DNA from: Pseudomonadota bacterium
GTDB taxonomy: Bacteria; Pseudomonadota; Alphaproteobacteria; UBA2136; UBA6156
Reading direction: 5' to 3'
Assembly: GCA_009927255.1 (NCBI GenBank)
Contig: RFNJ01000086.1
Location: 1-17,902, forward strand
DNA length: 17,902 bases
Made by a program: the position numbers and the translations under genes. Of this stretch, positions 1 through 8,665 are shown piece after piece (the first letter of the stretch is position 1; every line of letters starts with the position of its first letter). The notes below the pieces were generated by a model. It saw nothing but the letters and a program-made list of their open reading frames with translations. It did not search any database and was not told the DNA's origin.

Positions 1-1940
1 TGGTCAATCACCACCTGCGCGCCGTTGGCAAAATCGCCAAACTGAGCTTCCCACAGGGTTAGCGCCGCGGTGTTGCCCAACGCATAACCATACTCAAAGC
101 CCATCACCGCATTTTCGCTCAGTGCACTGTTGGCCACCAAGCAACTCGGGCCTTTTTGAGAGACACCTTGCAGCACATTCCACTTGGCGTTTGTGGCGAC
201 ATCGGTCAGCACGGCATGGCGATGGCTAAACGTCCCGCGCTGCACATCCTGCCCGGTCATCCGCACCGCAATGCCGCCTTGCAGCAGGCAACCGTAGGCC
301 GCGGTTTCCGCCGCACCCCAGTTCAGCGGCTTTTCACCGCGCAGCATCGCCACGCGCTCTTCCACCACCTTGGCCACTTTATCATTCAGCTTAAAACCCG
401 CCGGCGGCGTGGCCCAGCAGTCAGCAAGGCGCTTAATATCACCCGCTTCGGCAACTGTCTCAGGTTCCACATCCGCAGCAAGTTTGACACCCTTGGCCTT
501 GCTCACCACACCTTGCTGCGCGGTGGCAAACGCCGCATCCAGCTCCGCCATACACTCTTTTTCCACCGCCGCCAAAGCACTGGCCGCCACGCCACTTTGC
601 AGCAAGTGGGCCTTATAAACTTCGGCCGGAACAGGATGCGCCCGCACCGCCTCATACATTTTCGGCTGGGTAAAGGTCGGGTCATCGCCCTCGTTGTGAC
701 CCCAGCGCCGATAGCCCACCACATCCAGCACCGCATCCTTGCCAAATTTTTGCCGATACTCAAAGCAAAAGCGCAACGCCCGCCAGCACGCCTCGGGGTG
801 GTCGGCATTCACATGCACAATCGGGCAGCCCAAGCTCTTAAAAATATCGGTGCAGTAGCGCCCACCAAAAGCCTCCGGCGCATCGGCGGTAAAGCCAATT
901 TGGTTGTTGATGATAATGTGCAGCGTGCCCCCCACGTTATACGCCGCCAGCGCCATCAGGTTGTTGGTTTCTGCCACCACGCCCTGCCCCGCCACCGCGC
1001 TGTCGCCGTGCATCAGCACCGCTAAACTGGGGCTGCCCGCGTCCGCCTTCGCGCGCGCCACGCCCAACACGCTGGGATTCACCGCTTCAAGGTGGCTGGG
1101 GTTATACAGCAACTGCAACTCAATCGGCCCCGCCTTGGCCGGATGCACATAAGTTTTGCCCGCGTGATACTTCACGTCACCACTCGAAGGCCCACCCTCC
1201 ACCGTCAGCTTATCGGCAAACGCCGCAAACAACTCGGCATAGGGCTTGTGCAAAATATTGCACAGCACATTCAGCCGCCCACGGTGGGCCATGCCCATCA
1301 CCATATTTTGAATGCCCGCAGCCGCAGCGGTTTCGGCCAATTGGTGCAACAGCGGCACCACCACATCATTCCCCTCAATACTAAACCGCTTGGCGCCGAC
1401 AAATTTTTTATGCAGCGTCTGCTCCAAACCATTGGCCTGCACCAACCCCCGGTAAAATGCCAGTTGGGTTTCATTTGCCACCAAAGGGCGCTCACTTTCC
1501 CACCAATTCTGCACCCAATTCCGCTCATCAGGAGATACCAAAGTCGCACACTCCACACCCACAAACCCACCATAATATGCACGCCATTTTGCCTCTTCCG
1601 AGGGGTCTAAACCATAGGTTTCAGCCCTCAGTTCAGGGGGTAAATCATTTTTTTGCCCATTTGAATTATTTTCGGTGCCATTTTGGGCATTTTTATTCCC
1701 CAAAAGCGGGTTCAACTTGGCCACCAAATGCCCGCGTTCCCGCCACGCACGGGCCAAAGCATCCGCTCCATTGCTATTTTCAACATTTCCCGCAGCACCG
1801 CCCGTAACACTTCCCGCACCAAAGCCCATAAAATAGGCACGCCATTCGGGCGTCAACCCATCCGGATTTTGCAAAAATTGTTGGTACATTTCATCCACAT
1901 AACCCACACTGGCGGGGTCAAAAACAGCAGCAGTTGGCAT
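1..1940 (-). CDS. sucA: 2-oxoglutarate dehydrogenase E1 component, 3' end cut by window edge
   Basis: Thiamine-diphosphate-dependent E1 subunit of the 2-oxoglutarate dehydrogenase complex, which decarboxylates 2-oxoglutarate and loads succinyl onto the E2 lipoyl group in the TCA cycle. About 646 codons are present; the C-terminus lies outside the window. The N-terminus has the E2-contacting helix (YVDEMYQQFLQNPDGL) and then RAWRERGHLVAKLNPL, typical of the family. The core shows MGMAHRGRLNVL, the ThDP/Mg motif from GDSAVAGQGVVAE to NNQIGFT, and GHNEGDDPTFTQPKMY. The start ATG (1940-1938) is preceded by AAGGA at a 10-nt gap; two nearby ATGs are out of frame. An Asn-rich low-complexity linker of about 20 residues (encoded near 1630-1700) separates the N-terminal helix region from the catalytic core. 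It is last in the minus-strand run, 44 bp after miaA. Identification is very secure. Confidence 0.97.
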   Translation of the reverse strand, partial: MPTAAVFDPASVGYVDEMYQQFLQNPDGLTPEWRAYFMGFGAGSVTGGAAGNVENSNGADALARAWRERGHLVAKLNPLLGNKNAQNGTENNSNGQKNDLPPELRAETYGLDPSEEAKWRAYYGGFVGVECATLVSPDERNWVQNWWESERPLVANETQLAFYRGLVQANGLEQTLHKKFVGAKRFSIEGNDVVVPLLHQLAETAAAAGIQNMVMGMAHRGRLNVLCNILHKPYAELFAAFADKLTVEGGPSSGDVKYHAGKTYVHPAKAGPIELQLLYNPSHLEAVNPSVLGVARAKADAGSPSLAVLMHGDSAVAGQGVVAETNNLMALAAYNVGGTLHIIINNQIGFTADAPEAFGGRYCTDIFKSLGCPIVHVNADHPEACWRALRFCFEYRQKFGKDAVLDVVGYRRWGHNEGDDPTFTQPKMYEAVRAHPVPAEVYKAHLLQSGVAASALAAVEKECMAELDAAFATAQQGVVSKAKGVKLAADVEPETVAEAGDIKRLADCWATPPAGFKLNDKVAKVVEERVAMLRGEKPLNWGAAETAAYGCLLQGGIAVRMTGQDVQRGTFSHRHAVLTDVATNAKWNVLQGVSQKGPSCLVANSALSENAVMGFEYGYALGNTAALTLWEAQFGDFANGAQVVID

Positions 1941-1984
1941 CGCATCATTTTCCTTATTGGCGGCCCACCCTACGCCCGCCCATT

Positions 1985-2908
1985 TCAGCTTGCAAGCCCC
2001 CTTGCGCGCAGCAGCGGCATCAGCCCATCCACACTTGGGCTTTCCAGCATAATATCAGCACCATAGCTGTTTTTTAGCCACGTATATTGCCGCTTGGCGT
2101 ATTGCCTGTCGCGGTACAAACTTTGCTCTAAAACCTCAGCCAAGCTTAATTTCCCCGCAAAATAATCAAACCAAAACGGTATCGCTAAACCGCGCAAAGC
2201 TGGCATTTCGGGGCTCAATCCAGCCTGCCACAGCCCACACATTTCAGCTTCCACGCCGTGTTCCAACATGGTTTTTTGCCAGCGTTGGGCCAAGTTTTGG
2301 TGCAGCGTTTCGCGCGAAATATTCAAACCAATTTTCACAAAATTCAGCCCTGTTCCTAGTGCCTGTTTATCCTTTTTTTGCCAATCGCTTAACGGTATTT
2401 TGGTGTGCCGAAAAACCGCCAACCCACGAATCGTCCGCTGCCGATCCGTCGGTATCAATTTCGCCGCAAGCACAGGGTCAGCCTCCACCAACATCGCGCG
2501 CAATTCTGCCATGCTAAGGCCATTCAATTCATCTTCAATTTCTGCCGGAATATCAGGGATTTCACTCATCCCCTCCATCAGCGCACGCAGATAAAACCCC
2601 GTGCCCCCCACCACAATCGGCAGCTTGCCGCGCGCCATAATCTCATCGATTTTTTGGCGCGCCAACTTGGCCCACGCCCCTGCGCTAAAGCGTTGGTGTG
2701 GTTGCAAAAATTCAAACACATGGTGCGGCACCACGGCATATTCCGCAGCCGTGGGGCAAGCGGTAATAACCGGCATTCCAGCATAAATCTGCCGGCTATC
2801 TGCATTGATAATCTCGCCATTCAGGGCTTTGGCCAACTCCACCGCCAGCGCGGTTTTGCCGCTGGCGGTGGGGCCAAAAATCACCAGCACGGGTGGCTTG
2901 CTTGCCAC
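1985..2908 (-). CDS. miaA: tRNA dimethylallyltransferase MiaA
   Basis: Transfers a dimethylallyl group from DMAPP to N6 of A37 in tRNAs that read UNN codons. At 307 aa it is normal length. It has the P-loop GPTASGKT (residues 12-19), the NADSRQIY substrate motif (35-42), VVGGTGFYLRALMEG (99-113, with Thr103 corresponding to the conserved catalytic-site Thr), an Arg-rich DRQRTIRGLAVFRHT segment, and a C-terminal RQYAKRQYTWLKN tRNA-binding motif. The start is GTG (2908-2906), directly giving MASKPPVLVIFGPT. It sits 14 bp after the hflC stop and has no clear Shine-Dalgarno, so translation may depend on hflC. It lies between hflC and sucA and is probably co-transcribed with both. In E. coli miaA also sits next to hflX-hflK-hflC, so this linkage is partly conserved. 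Confidence 0.96.
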   Translation of the reverse strand: MASKPPVLVIFGPTASGKTALAVELAKALNGEIINADSRQIYAGMPVITACPTAAEYAVVPHHVFEFLQPHQRFSAGAWAKLARQKIDEIMARGKLPIVVGGTGFYLRALMEGMSEIPDIPAEIEDELNGLSMAELRAMLVEADPVLAAKLIPTDRQRTIRGLAVFRHTKIPLSDWQKKDKQALGTGLNFVKIGLNISRETLHQNLAQRWQKTMLEHGVEAEMCGLWQAGLSPEMPALRGLAIPFWFDYFAGKLSLAEVLEQSLYRDRQYAKRQYTWLKNSYGADIMLESPSVDGLMPLLRARGLAS

Positions 2909-2922
2909 GCAAACGCGACCAA

Positions 2923-3783
2923 TTACGGATTAACCATTTTATCCAAAAACTCTACGCTGGGGTCAAGCACCATCAGCGTGTTGCTGGGGTTAAAGGATGC
3001 GCGGTAGGCCTCTAAGCTACGAGTAAGCTTGAAGAATCCGGGATCGCGATTAAAGGCTGCGCCGGTGATGCGGATGGCCTCGGCCTCGCCATCACCGCGC
3101 ATTTTTTGTGCTTCGCGCTGGGCTTCGGCCAGCATAATGGTGCGTTCTTTTTCCGCCGTGGCCCTAATTTCTTGGGCTTCTTGCTCACCTTTGGCGCGCA
3201 GCGCGCTGGCTTCGGCTTGGCGTTCGGTGCGCATGCGGTTAAACACCGCTTCTTGGTTTTGGCGTGGCAAATCGGCACGTTTCAGGCGCACATCCACCAC
3301 AAAAATCCCCAAACCAGCGGCTTCTTGGCGCGATTGCTGCAAAATTTTACTCATCACTTCGCCGCGTTTGCTATCCACCAACTCATCCAAGCGCACTTGG
3401 GCAACTTGTTCCCTAATTTTACTGCTCACAATATTATCCAACCGCTGCAACGCCACCGGCACGCTGCGCACGCTAGTATAGAATTTACCTGCATCATCAA
3501 TCTTCCAGCGGCTAAAGCTATCCACCACAACGCGTTGTCGATCGGCGGTGAGCACCTCTTCGGGAGGACTATCGGTTTCTAAAATGCGTTTATCAAAAAA
3601 TACCAACTGATGATAAAACGGCACTTTTAAATGCAATCCGGGCTGGTCAATCAGCCGCTCCACACGGCCCAGCGCCACCACCATCACCTGCTCGGTTTGG
3701 CGCACCACAAACACGGTGTTAAGCAGAATAAGCAGGCACGCAGCAGCAATACCAAGGCCCAGTTTAACTTGCATGGGGATCAT
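2923..3783 (-). CDS. hflC: HflC, SPFH/band-7 modulator of the FtsH protease
   Basis: HflC and HflK form a membrane cage around the FtsH protease and modulate its activity. The protein has one N-terminal membrane segment (about residues 6-25, ending NTVFVV) and then a band-7/SPFH domain from VRQTEQVMVVALGRV onward. An Arg/Glu/Ala-rich coiled coil follows (RTERQAEASALRAKGEQ and its continuation), ending in the usual DPSVEFLDK region. The frame is open upstream to 3804, inside hflK. I start at ATG 3783 (MIPMQVKLGLG, 286 aa) because a strong GGAGG lies about 10 nt upstream in the 3' end of hflK, leaving a 1-bp gap after the hflK stop. That arrangement implies translational coupling and matched output of the two partners. 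Confidence 0.95.
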   Translation of the reverse strand: MIPMQVKLGLGIAAACLLILLNTVFVVRQTEQVMVVALGRVERLIDQPGLHLKVPFYHQLVFFDKRILETDSPPEEVLTADRQRVVVDSFSRWKIDDAGKFYTSVRSVPVALQRLDNIVSSKIREQVAQVRLDELVDSKRGEVMSKILQQSRQEAAGLGIFVVDVRLKRADLPRQNQEAVFNRMRTERQAEASALRAKGEQEAQEIRATAEKERTIMLAEAQREAQKMRGDGEAEAIRITGAAFNRDPGFFKLTRSLEAYRASFNPSNTLMVLDPSVEFLDKMVNP

Positions 3784-3784
3784 C

Positions 3785-5005
3785 TTAGCGCCCTCCTTCC
3801 ACAACCGGCCTTGGGCCGCCGGGCAGTTTATCCAACGGCAAATAGGGCAACACGCCTTGTGCGCCGCGCCCGCCCAACACCACTTTGGGGGTTTGGCTCA
3901 TCACCTGCTCCATCGTTTCTAAATACAACCGCTGAGTGGTAACCACCGGCGCCGACTGATACGCCCCCACCTGCGCATTAAACCGCGCCGCCGCACCGGT
4001 GGCATCGGCCACCACCGCGGTTTGGTAGGCCTCGGCTTCTTGGGCAATCCGCGCCACTTGGCCCTGCGCCAGCGGCAAAATTTGGTTACGATAGGCATTG
4101 GCTTCGTTAATGCTCCGCTGCTGGTCGGCTTCGGCAGCCTGCACATCGCGGAAGGCATCCACCACCGCACTGGGTGGGTTTACCTGCTGCAAGTTGATAG
4201 CCGTAATTTGCACACCCGCCTTATAAAAATCGAGAATCTGCTGCAAATGCTGCTGCACCAATGGGGCAATTTGTTCGCGGCCACTGGTCAGCGCATCATT
4301 CAACTTATACTGCCCAATCACCTCGCGCACCGCGCTCTCGGCCACTTCGGCCACGGTGTTTTCCACATCCACCACGTTAAACAAGAAGGCCGCAGGGTCT
4401 ATCACCCGCCACTGTACGGTAAAGGTAAGGTCAACCATATTGCCGTCGCCCGTCAGCATCAGGCCTTCGTCAGCAAAGCCTTCCTGTTGTTCACCTGCAC
4501 CAATAGTGACTTGCCGCACTTGGGTCACTGGCACCTTCACCACCTTTTCAAACGGAAACGGCAAATGATAATGCAAGCCGGGGTTGGTGGTGTGCAAATA
4601 GGCCCCAAAACGCGTCACCACCCCTTGCTGCTCGGGCGCAACAATATAAAAGCCACTGACCGCCCACAACCCCAGCGCAATATAAAACCAATTTTGCCAT
4701 GGCAAAACCGGAATGGGCAGCCCACCGTCACCATTCCCGCCATTTGGCCAGCCGCCACCGCCATTACCACCTTGCTGCTGGCGCCAAAAACCACGCAGTT
4801 TCTCTACCATTTCATTCACCACCGCTTCTAAATCGGGCTGATTTTGGTTGCCTTGTTGGCTCCAGCCACGCGGCGGCTGGCCATCTTCGGGCACATGGCC
4901 TTGGCCAACGGTTTTGGGCTCTTTGCGGGGCTTATTACCCCCCAAGTTACCCCAGGGGCCCTCGTTATTTTTCCAAGCGAGTGCAGCGGAGACAGGTTTT
5001 TTCAT
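3785..5005 (-). CDS. hflK: HflK, SPFH/band-7 partner of HflC
   Basis: Partner of HflC in the FtsH-associated membrane complex. The cytoplasmic N-terminus starts like other HflKs (AWKNNEGPWGN, then PDLEAVVNEMVEKLRGFW) and is followed by a Gly/Asn-rich stretch. One membrane segment (WQNWFYIALGLWAVSGFYIV) leads into the SPFH domain (APEQQGVVTRFGAYL, then NPGLHYHLPFPFEKV). The C-terminal half has INLQQVNPPSAVVDAFRDV and the coiled coil typical of the family. The start is uncertain: ATG 5005 gives MKKPVSAALAWKNN; an in-frame ATG at 5032 and a TTG at 5041 would add 9 or 12 residues. None has a well-spaced Shine-Dalgarno. The gene follows the RnfB-like gene by a short gap and abuts hflC. Confidence 0.93.
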   Translation of the reverse strand: MKKPVSAALAWKNNEGPWGNLGGNKPRKEPKTVGQGHVPEDGQPPRGWSQQGNQNQPDLEAVVNEMVEKLRGFWRQQQGGNGGGGWPNGGNGDGGLPIPVLPWQNWFYIALGLWAVSGFYIVAPEQQGVVTRFGAYLHTTNPGLHYHLPFPFEKVVKVPVTQVRQVTIGAGEQQEGFADEGLMLTGDGNMVDLTFTVQWRVIDPAAFLFNVVDVENTVAEVAESAVREVIGQYKLNDALTSGREQIAPLVQQHLQQILDFYKAGVQITAINLQQVNPPSAVVDAFRDVQAAEADQQRSINEANAYRNQILPLAQGQVARIAQEAEAYQTAVVADATGAAARFNAQVGAYQSAPVVTTQRLYLETMEQVMSQTPKVVLGGRGAQGVLPYLPLDKLPGGPRPVVEGGR

Positions 5006-5067
5006 GCCGCCAAAATGCCGCCAAGGTGGCATTGGCGTCAATCACAAAGCGACATTTCAATAGCTTA

Positions 5068-5790
5068 TTACAATACACTTTTAGCTTTTTTCTTTTGCAA
5101 TAGCTTGGGCAACACCGGTTTTACCTTAGTGGTATATTTCACCCGCGCCCGCCCACGCGCAGCCGCAATTTTAGCAGCCAAATCACCACCAACTGGCACA
5201 ATATCCGGCACTTCGCCAATCTCGCGGGCACTGGTAACCGCACGCACCCCCTGCCCTTGCCGAGCTTGCTTGGCGCGCACCAGTTGCCATACTTGCAAAC
5301 TTGCATCACGGCTCAAACTTCCATCCCCATCTTGTACAGTAAGCCGATGTCCCACCGGCGGCGCCATTGCATCAATGCAATCCACCGGGCACACCGGCAC
5401 GCATAAACCGCACCCACTGCAATCATCGGTAATGACGGTATGAACTTGCTTCGCCGCCCCCACAATCGCTGCGGTGGGGCAGGCTTGCAGGCATAGGGTG
5501 CAGCCGATGCAGTCGGCCTCGCGCACCTTCACCAAGTTTGGCTTGAAGTTGGGCTGTGCCAACCCACCATATTCTGGCCCCTGCCCTACCCCCTGCCCGT
5601 TTGGCAATAATGCCACAATCGAGGCCATAACCCGCGCCCCACCCGGCGCACAAAGGCCCACACGGGATTCCTCCCCCTGCATCAAAGCCTCGGCATAGGC
5701 ACGGCAACTGGGATAGCCACAGGCACGGCATTGAGTGCCCGCTAAGGCATTTTCAATCGCTGTTGCCTGTATGGCCAAAGCTTGGTTCAT
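5068..5790 (-). CDS. rnfB: Soluble RnfB-like iron-sulfur protein
   Basis: A 240-residue protein of the RnfB/RsxB family. It has the N-terminal 4Fe-4S cluster region (Cys21, Cys24, Cys29 and Cys47 in TQCRACGYPSC...GLC) and then two ferredoxin-type clusters (DCIGCTLCLQACP and DDCSGCGLCVPVCP). The C-terminal tail is rich in Lys and Arg. The hydrophobic N-terminal anchor of gammaproteobacterial RnfB is absent, so it should be a soluble electron carrier or peripheral subunit. No other rnf/rsx gene is nearby, so its redox partner is unknown. The start ATG follows an AAGGG at a short gap, 8 bp after the hemB stop, so the two genes are probably co-transcribed. Stand-alone short RnfBs also occur in betaproteobacteria. 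Family assignment is firm; function is not. Confidence 0.88.
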   Translation of the reverse strand: MNQALAIQATAIENALAGTQCRACGYPSCRAYAEALMQGEESRVGLCAPGGARVMASIVALLPNGQGVGQGPEYGGLAQPNFKPNLVKVREADCIGCTLCLQACPTAAIVGAAKQVHTVITDDCSGCGLCVPVCPVDCIDAMAPPVGHRLTVQDGDGSLSRDASLQVWQLVRAKQARQGQGVRAVTSAREIGEVPDIVPVGGDLAAKIAAARGRARVKYTTKVKPVLPKLLQKKKAKSVL

Positions 5791-5798
5791 AGGCCCTT

Positions 5799-6794
5799 TT
5801 AAGGCTTAAACGTCCCCGCGGCAATCTCGCGCAGCGCTTCGCGGGCAAAATAGGTGATAATCAAATCCGCCCCTGCCCGCTTAAAGGCACCTAGCAGCTC
5901 GCGCATCACCCGCTTTTCATCCAGTGCGCCGGCTTGGGCGGCAAACTTCACCATCGCATACTCACCACTCACCTGATACACCACCAGCGGCAGCAACGTG
6001 CGCTCGCGCAGTTGTGCCAAAATATCCAAATACGCCACCCCCGGCTTCACCATCAGCATATCCGCGCCCTGTGCTTCATCGGCTAAGCTCTCGCGCAGCG
6101 CCTCGCGGCCATTGAAGGGGTCCATCTGATAGGTCTTGCGGTCGCCTTTCAGCCCGCAGCCCGCTGCCTCGCGGAATGGCCCATACAGCGCCGAAGCAAA
6201 CTTGCTGGAATAGGCCAAAATTGGTAAATGGCTAAAGCCTGAGGCATCCAACGCCGCACGAATGGCTGCCACCTGACCGTCCATCATGGCCGATGGCGCC
6301 AGCACATCGGCCCCCGCCCGCGCCGCCACCACCGCCTGTTTGGCCAGATTTTCCAGCGTGGCGTCGTTATCAACGCCATGGTCATGCACCACGCCGCAGT
6401 GGCCGTGGTCGGTATATTCGCAAAAGCAAATATCGGCCATCACCACCATGTCGGGCGCGGCTTGCTTGGCGGTTTTCACCATCCGTGCCAGCAGGCCTTT
6501 GTCATTCAAGCTATCGCTCCCCACCGCATCTTTGCGGTTTTCGGCCAAAACGCCAAACAGCATCACCGCCTTCAACCCCTCTGCATGCAGTTCGCGCATC
6601 AGCGCCGCCAGCTTGGCTTCTGGCACGCGGCTCACGCCGGGCATGCTGCCAATCGGTTCAAAATCAGTCGCCGTTTCGCTTACAAAAATCGGATAAACCA
6701 AATCATCCGCACGCACCGTTTGCTCGCGCACCAAATCACGCAACGCCGCGCTGCCGCGCAAGCGCCTACCCCTCATAAAATCCGTCATACACAC
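5799..6794 (-). CDS. hemB: Delta-aminolevulinic acid dehydratase (porphobilinogen synthase), zinc-type
   Basis: Condenses two 5-aminolevulinate molecules to porphobilinogen in haem synthesis. At 331 aa it is full length. Lys198 (AYSSKFASALYGPF) and Lys250 (MVKPGVAYLDI) are the two active-site lysines; the second forms the Schiff base. The metal site reads DICFCEYTDHGHCG (Cys123, Cys125, Cys133), the zinc-binding form, rather than the Asp-rich DxALDPYT form found in many alphaproteobacterial enzymes. The start chosen is GTG 6794, with GAGG 8 nt upstream; an in-frame ATG two codons later (6788) has a less suitable 14-nt spacing. It lies 23 bp after the GGDEF gene and 8 bp before the RnfB-like gene. 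Confidence 0.96.
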   Translation of the reverse strand: MCMTDFMRGRRLRGSAALRDLVREQTVRADDLVYPIFVSETATDFEPIGSMPGVSRVPEAKLAALMRELHAEGLKAVMLFGVLAENRKDAVGSDSLNDKGLLARMVKTAKQAAPDMVVMADICFCEYTDHGHCGVVHDHGVDNDATLENLAKQAVVAARAGADVLAPSAMMDGQVAAIRAALDASGFSHLPILAYSSKFASALYGPFREAAGCGLKGDRKTYQMDPFNGREALRESLADEAQGADMLMVKPGVAYLDILAQLRERTLLPLVVYQVSGEYAMVKFAAQAGALDEKRVMRELLGAFKRAGADLIITYFAREALREIAAGTFKP

Positions 6795-6817
6795 ACGTCT
6801 TTCCTCGTTATACTTAA

Positions 6818-7465
6818 CTACATCCGCACTTTGCCGCCGCTGGCGCTGGCCAGCGTTTCCACCTTGCGCATCAGGTCCTCCGCGTCGTCATCGGCGCCGA
6901 ACAGGCAGCAGCCCACTTGCGCCAACACGTGCACGCTGCGCTGTTCGTCCATGTAGGGCGTTTGGCTGATGATTTCAGAAATGGCGCCGCTGCGCATTTC
7001 AGCATTTTCCAGCGCTTTCAGCTCATTCAAAATCACGCAAAAGCGCCCTGCTTCCAGCCGTGCGGCAATATCGGTGGGCCGAATGTTTTGGCGCAGCAAG
7101 CGGCCAATATGCTGCAAAATACCATCGCCCACCTTGCGGCCAAGGCGCTCTTGCAGGTTGTTAAAGTCAGCAATTTCCACCATCACCAGCGCGTGCTGGC
7201 GGCCATAGCGCTGGGCGGTGGAAAGGCTTTTTTCAATCTCCGCCATCAGCGTTTTACGGCTGGCCAGGCCGGTGATGGGGTCGGCCAGCGTATCCTGCGC
7301 CATGCTGCCAATCAGCGCTTGTTGGTCCAAAAATTGCTGCTGCAGGCGCAGATATTCCACCATCAGTTTATCATAATCGCTCATCGGTTCCGCCACCGTA
7401 ACAGGCTTGCGTGCGGTGCGTTTTTTCATCATGCCGCCAATCGTGTCATTTTGTTTATTGCCCAT
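6818..7465 (-). CDS. Degenerate GGDEF-domain protein
   Basis: A 215-residue cytoplasmic protein. A basic N-terminus and a short helix (about residues 30-57, YLRLQQQFLDQQALIG) lead into a diguanylate-cyclase-like GGDEF fold that starts at the canonical DPITGL (62-67). The metal-binding D-x-D segment reads EIADF (97-101). The signature reads EAGRF (138-142) where active enzymes have GGDEF or GGEEF. GD at 113-114 and the surrounding RxGxxVGDxIL pattern are kept, so the fold is clear, but cyclase activity is very unlikely. A receptor, scaffold or GTP-sensing role would fit; none can be shown here. No membrane segment or sensor domain is present. The ATG is 6 bp after the lpxB stop, inside the lipid A/haem run. 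Confidence 0.85.
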   Translation of the reverse strand: MGNKQNDTIGGMMKKRTARKPVTVAEPMSDYDKLMVEYLRLQQQFLDQQALIGSMAQDTLADPITGLASRKTLMAEIEKSLSTAQRYGRQHALVMVEIADFNNLQERLGRKVGDGILQHIGRLLRQNIRPTDIAARLEAGRFCVILNELKALENAEMRSGAISEIISQTPYMDEQRSVHVLAQVGCCLFGADDDAEDLMRKVETLASASGGKVRM

Positions 7466-7471
7466 GGCCCA

Positions 7472-8665
7472 TTATGCGGGCCGATTTGGCCCCCGCGCAA
7501 GTATTTTTATGCAGGCAGCGGCGGCTTTTTCGGCGGGGCTGCCAATTGGTTTGCCGCCCACGTGTTCCATAGCTTGACGCACTTTGGCCAAAAGCTTCAA
7601 CTGCCGCCCCCGCGCTTTATCAGTTACCAGCAGCGGATAGAGCGCCCGCCCCAGGTTTTCCGGCGTCGCCGCGGCCTGAATATATTCAGGATAAACCACC
7701 TCTCCCACCGCACCACCGCGCAAAATCTGCGGATTCAGCACCAAATTAGGCAAGCTAAACAGCGGCAATGTCACCAACCGCTTGGCCAGCCAATAGCTAA
7801 GCCCATGCAGCCGATAGCACACCACCGCAGGCACCCCTAGCAGCGCCAATTCCAGCGTATTGGTGCCGCTTTTGGCCAGTGCGGCGCGGCAGCGGGCAAG
7901 CGCAGCAAAACGCCCCTCCCCCACCACCACTTCAATGCCATCTTCCGCGCTAAAATCGGCCAAATTACGGCATACCGCCAACGCCGCCTCATCGGGTAAC
8001 ACCAATAAGCCCCGCAATTGCGGCACTAACTGGCACAGGCGCCGTAACGTGGCTAACATCAGCGGCCAATGGCGGCGCAATTCTGCGCCACGGCTACCCG
8101 GCAACAGCGCCAATTCTAGCTGAATGTCTTGAACACTTCCCGCCGCCAAAGCCACCGCAGGATGCCCCACATACTCCGCCGAAACACCAAAATCCGCCAA
8201 AAAATCCACCTCAAACGGCAACAAACACAGCACCGCGTCATACAATTCGCGCAATTTCGCAGCGCGCTTAGGCCGCCACGCCCACACCTTCGGCGCCGCA
8301 TACAGCACGCAGGGAGTGGGCTTTGCCAACTTGCGCAACCGCGCCGCCAAACGGGCCGAAAAATCCTGCCCATCCACACAAACCACCAATGCAGGTTTTT
8401 CCATTTCTACCCACGCCACTAGCCGCCGCAAGCAAGCCCAAATGCGCGGAATAATCGGCAAAACCTCCACCAATCCCATCGCCGCCAGTTGCTCCATTGG
8501 CTGCAGCATATGCAACCCTTCCGCCCGCATCGCTGGCCCACCCACGCCGTAAAACTCAAGCTTCTTAGCAGGTTTCTGGCGCTGCATTTTGGCGCGCAGT
8601 TCACGCATCAAGCCCGCCGCAAGCCTATCCCCACTTGGCTCAAGCGCGGTAATCAGAATTTTCAT
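7472..8665 (-). CDS. lpxB: Lipid-A-disaccharide synthase LpxB
   Basis: GT19 glycosyltransferase joining lipid X and UDP-2,3-diacylglucosamine to make the lipid A disaccharide at the inner membrane. At 397 aa it is normal length. Motifs in order are EPSGDRLAAGLMREL at the N-terminus, GVGGPAMRAEGL, VCVDGQDFSARLA, APKVWAWRPKRA, EYVGHPAV, LLPGSRGAELRRHWP, and the C-terminal SGTNTLELALLGVPAVV followed by SLPNLVLN. The start ATG overlaps the lpxI stop by 4 bp (ATGA), so the two genes are translationally coupled. Their products act in sequence: LpxI makes the lipid X that LpxB uses. Confidence 0.97.
   Translation of the reverse strand: MKILITALEPSGDRLAAGLMRELRAKMQRQKPAKKLEFYGVGGPAMRAEGLHMLQPMEQLAAMGLVEVLPIIPRIWACLRRLVAWVEMEKPALVVCVDGQDFSARLAARLRKLAKPTPCVLYAAPKVWAWRPKRAAKLRELYDAVLCLLPFEVDFLADFGVSAEYVGHPAVALAAGSVQDIQLELALLPGSRGAELRRHWPLMLATLRRLCQLVPQLRGLLVLPDEAALAVCRNLADFSAEDGIEVVVGEGRFAALARCRAALAKSGTNTLELALLGVPAVVCYRLHGLSYWLAKRLVTLPLFSLPNLVLNPQILRGGAVGEVVYPEYIQAAATPENLGRALYPLLVTDKARGRQLKLLAKVRQAMEHVGGKPIGSPAEKAAAACIKILARGPNRPA

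Noticed and set aside
156..1025. 289-codon plus-strand open frame
   Set aside because: It is antisense to sucA, whose translation carries all family motifs. The plus-frame product is His/Arg/Pro-rich with no recognisable domain.
6917..7840. 307-codon plus-strand open frame
   Set aside because: It runs antisense across the GGDEF gene and into lpxB, and its composition is that of a shadow frame.
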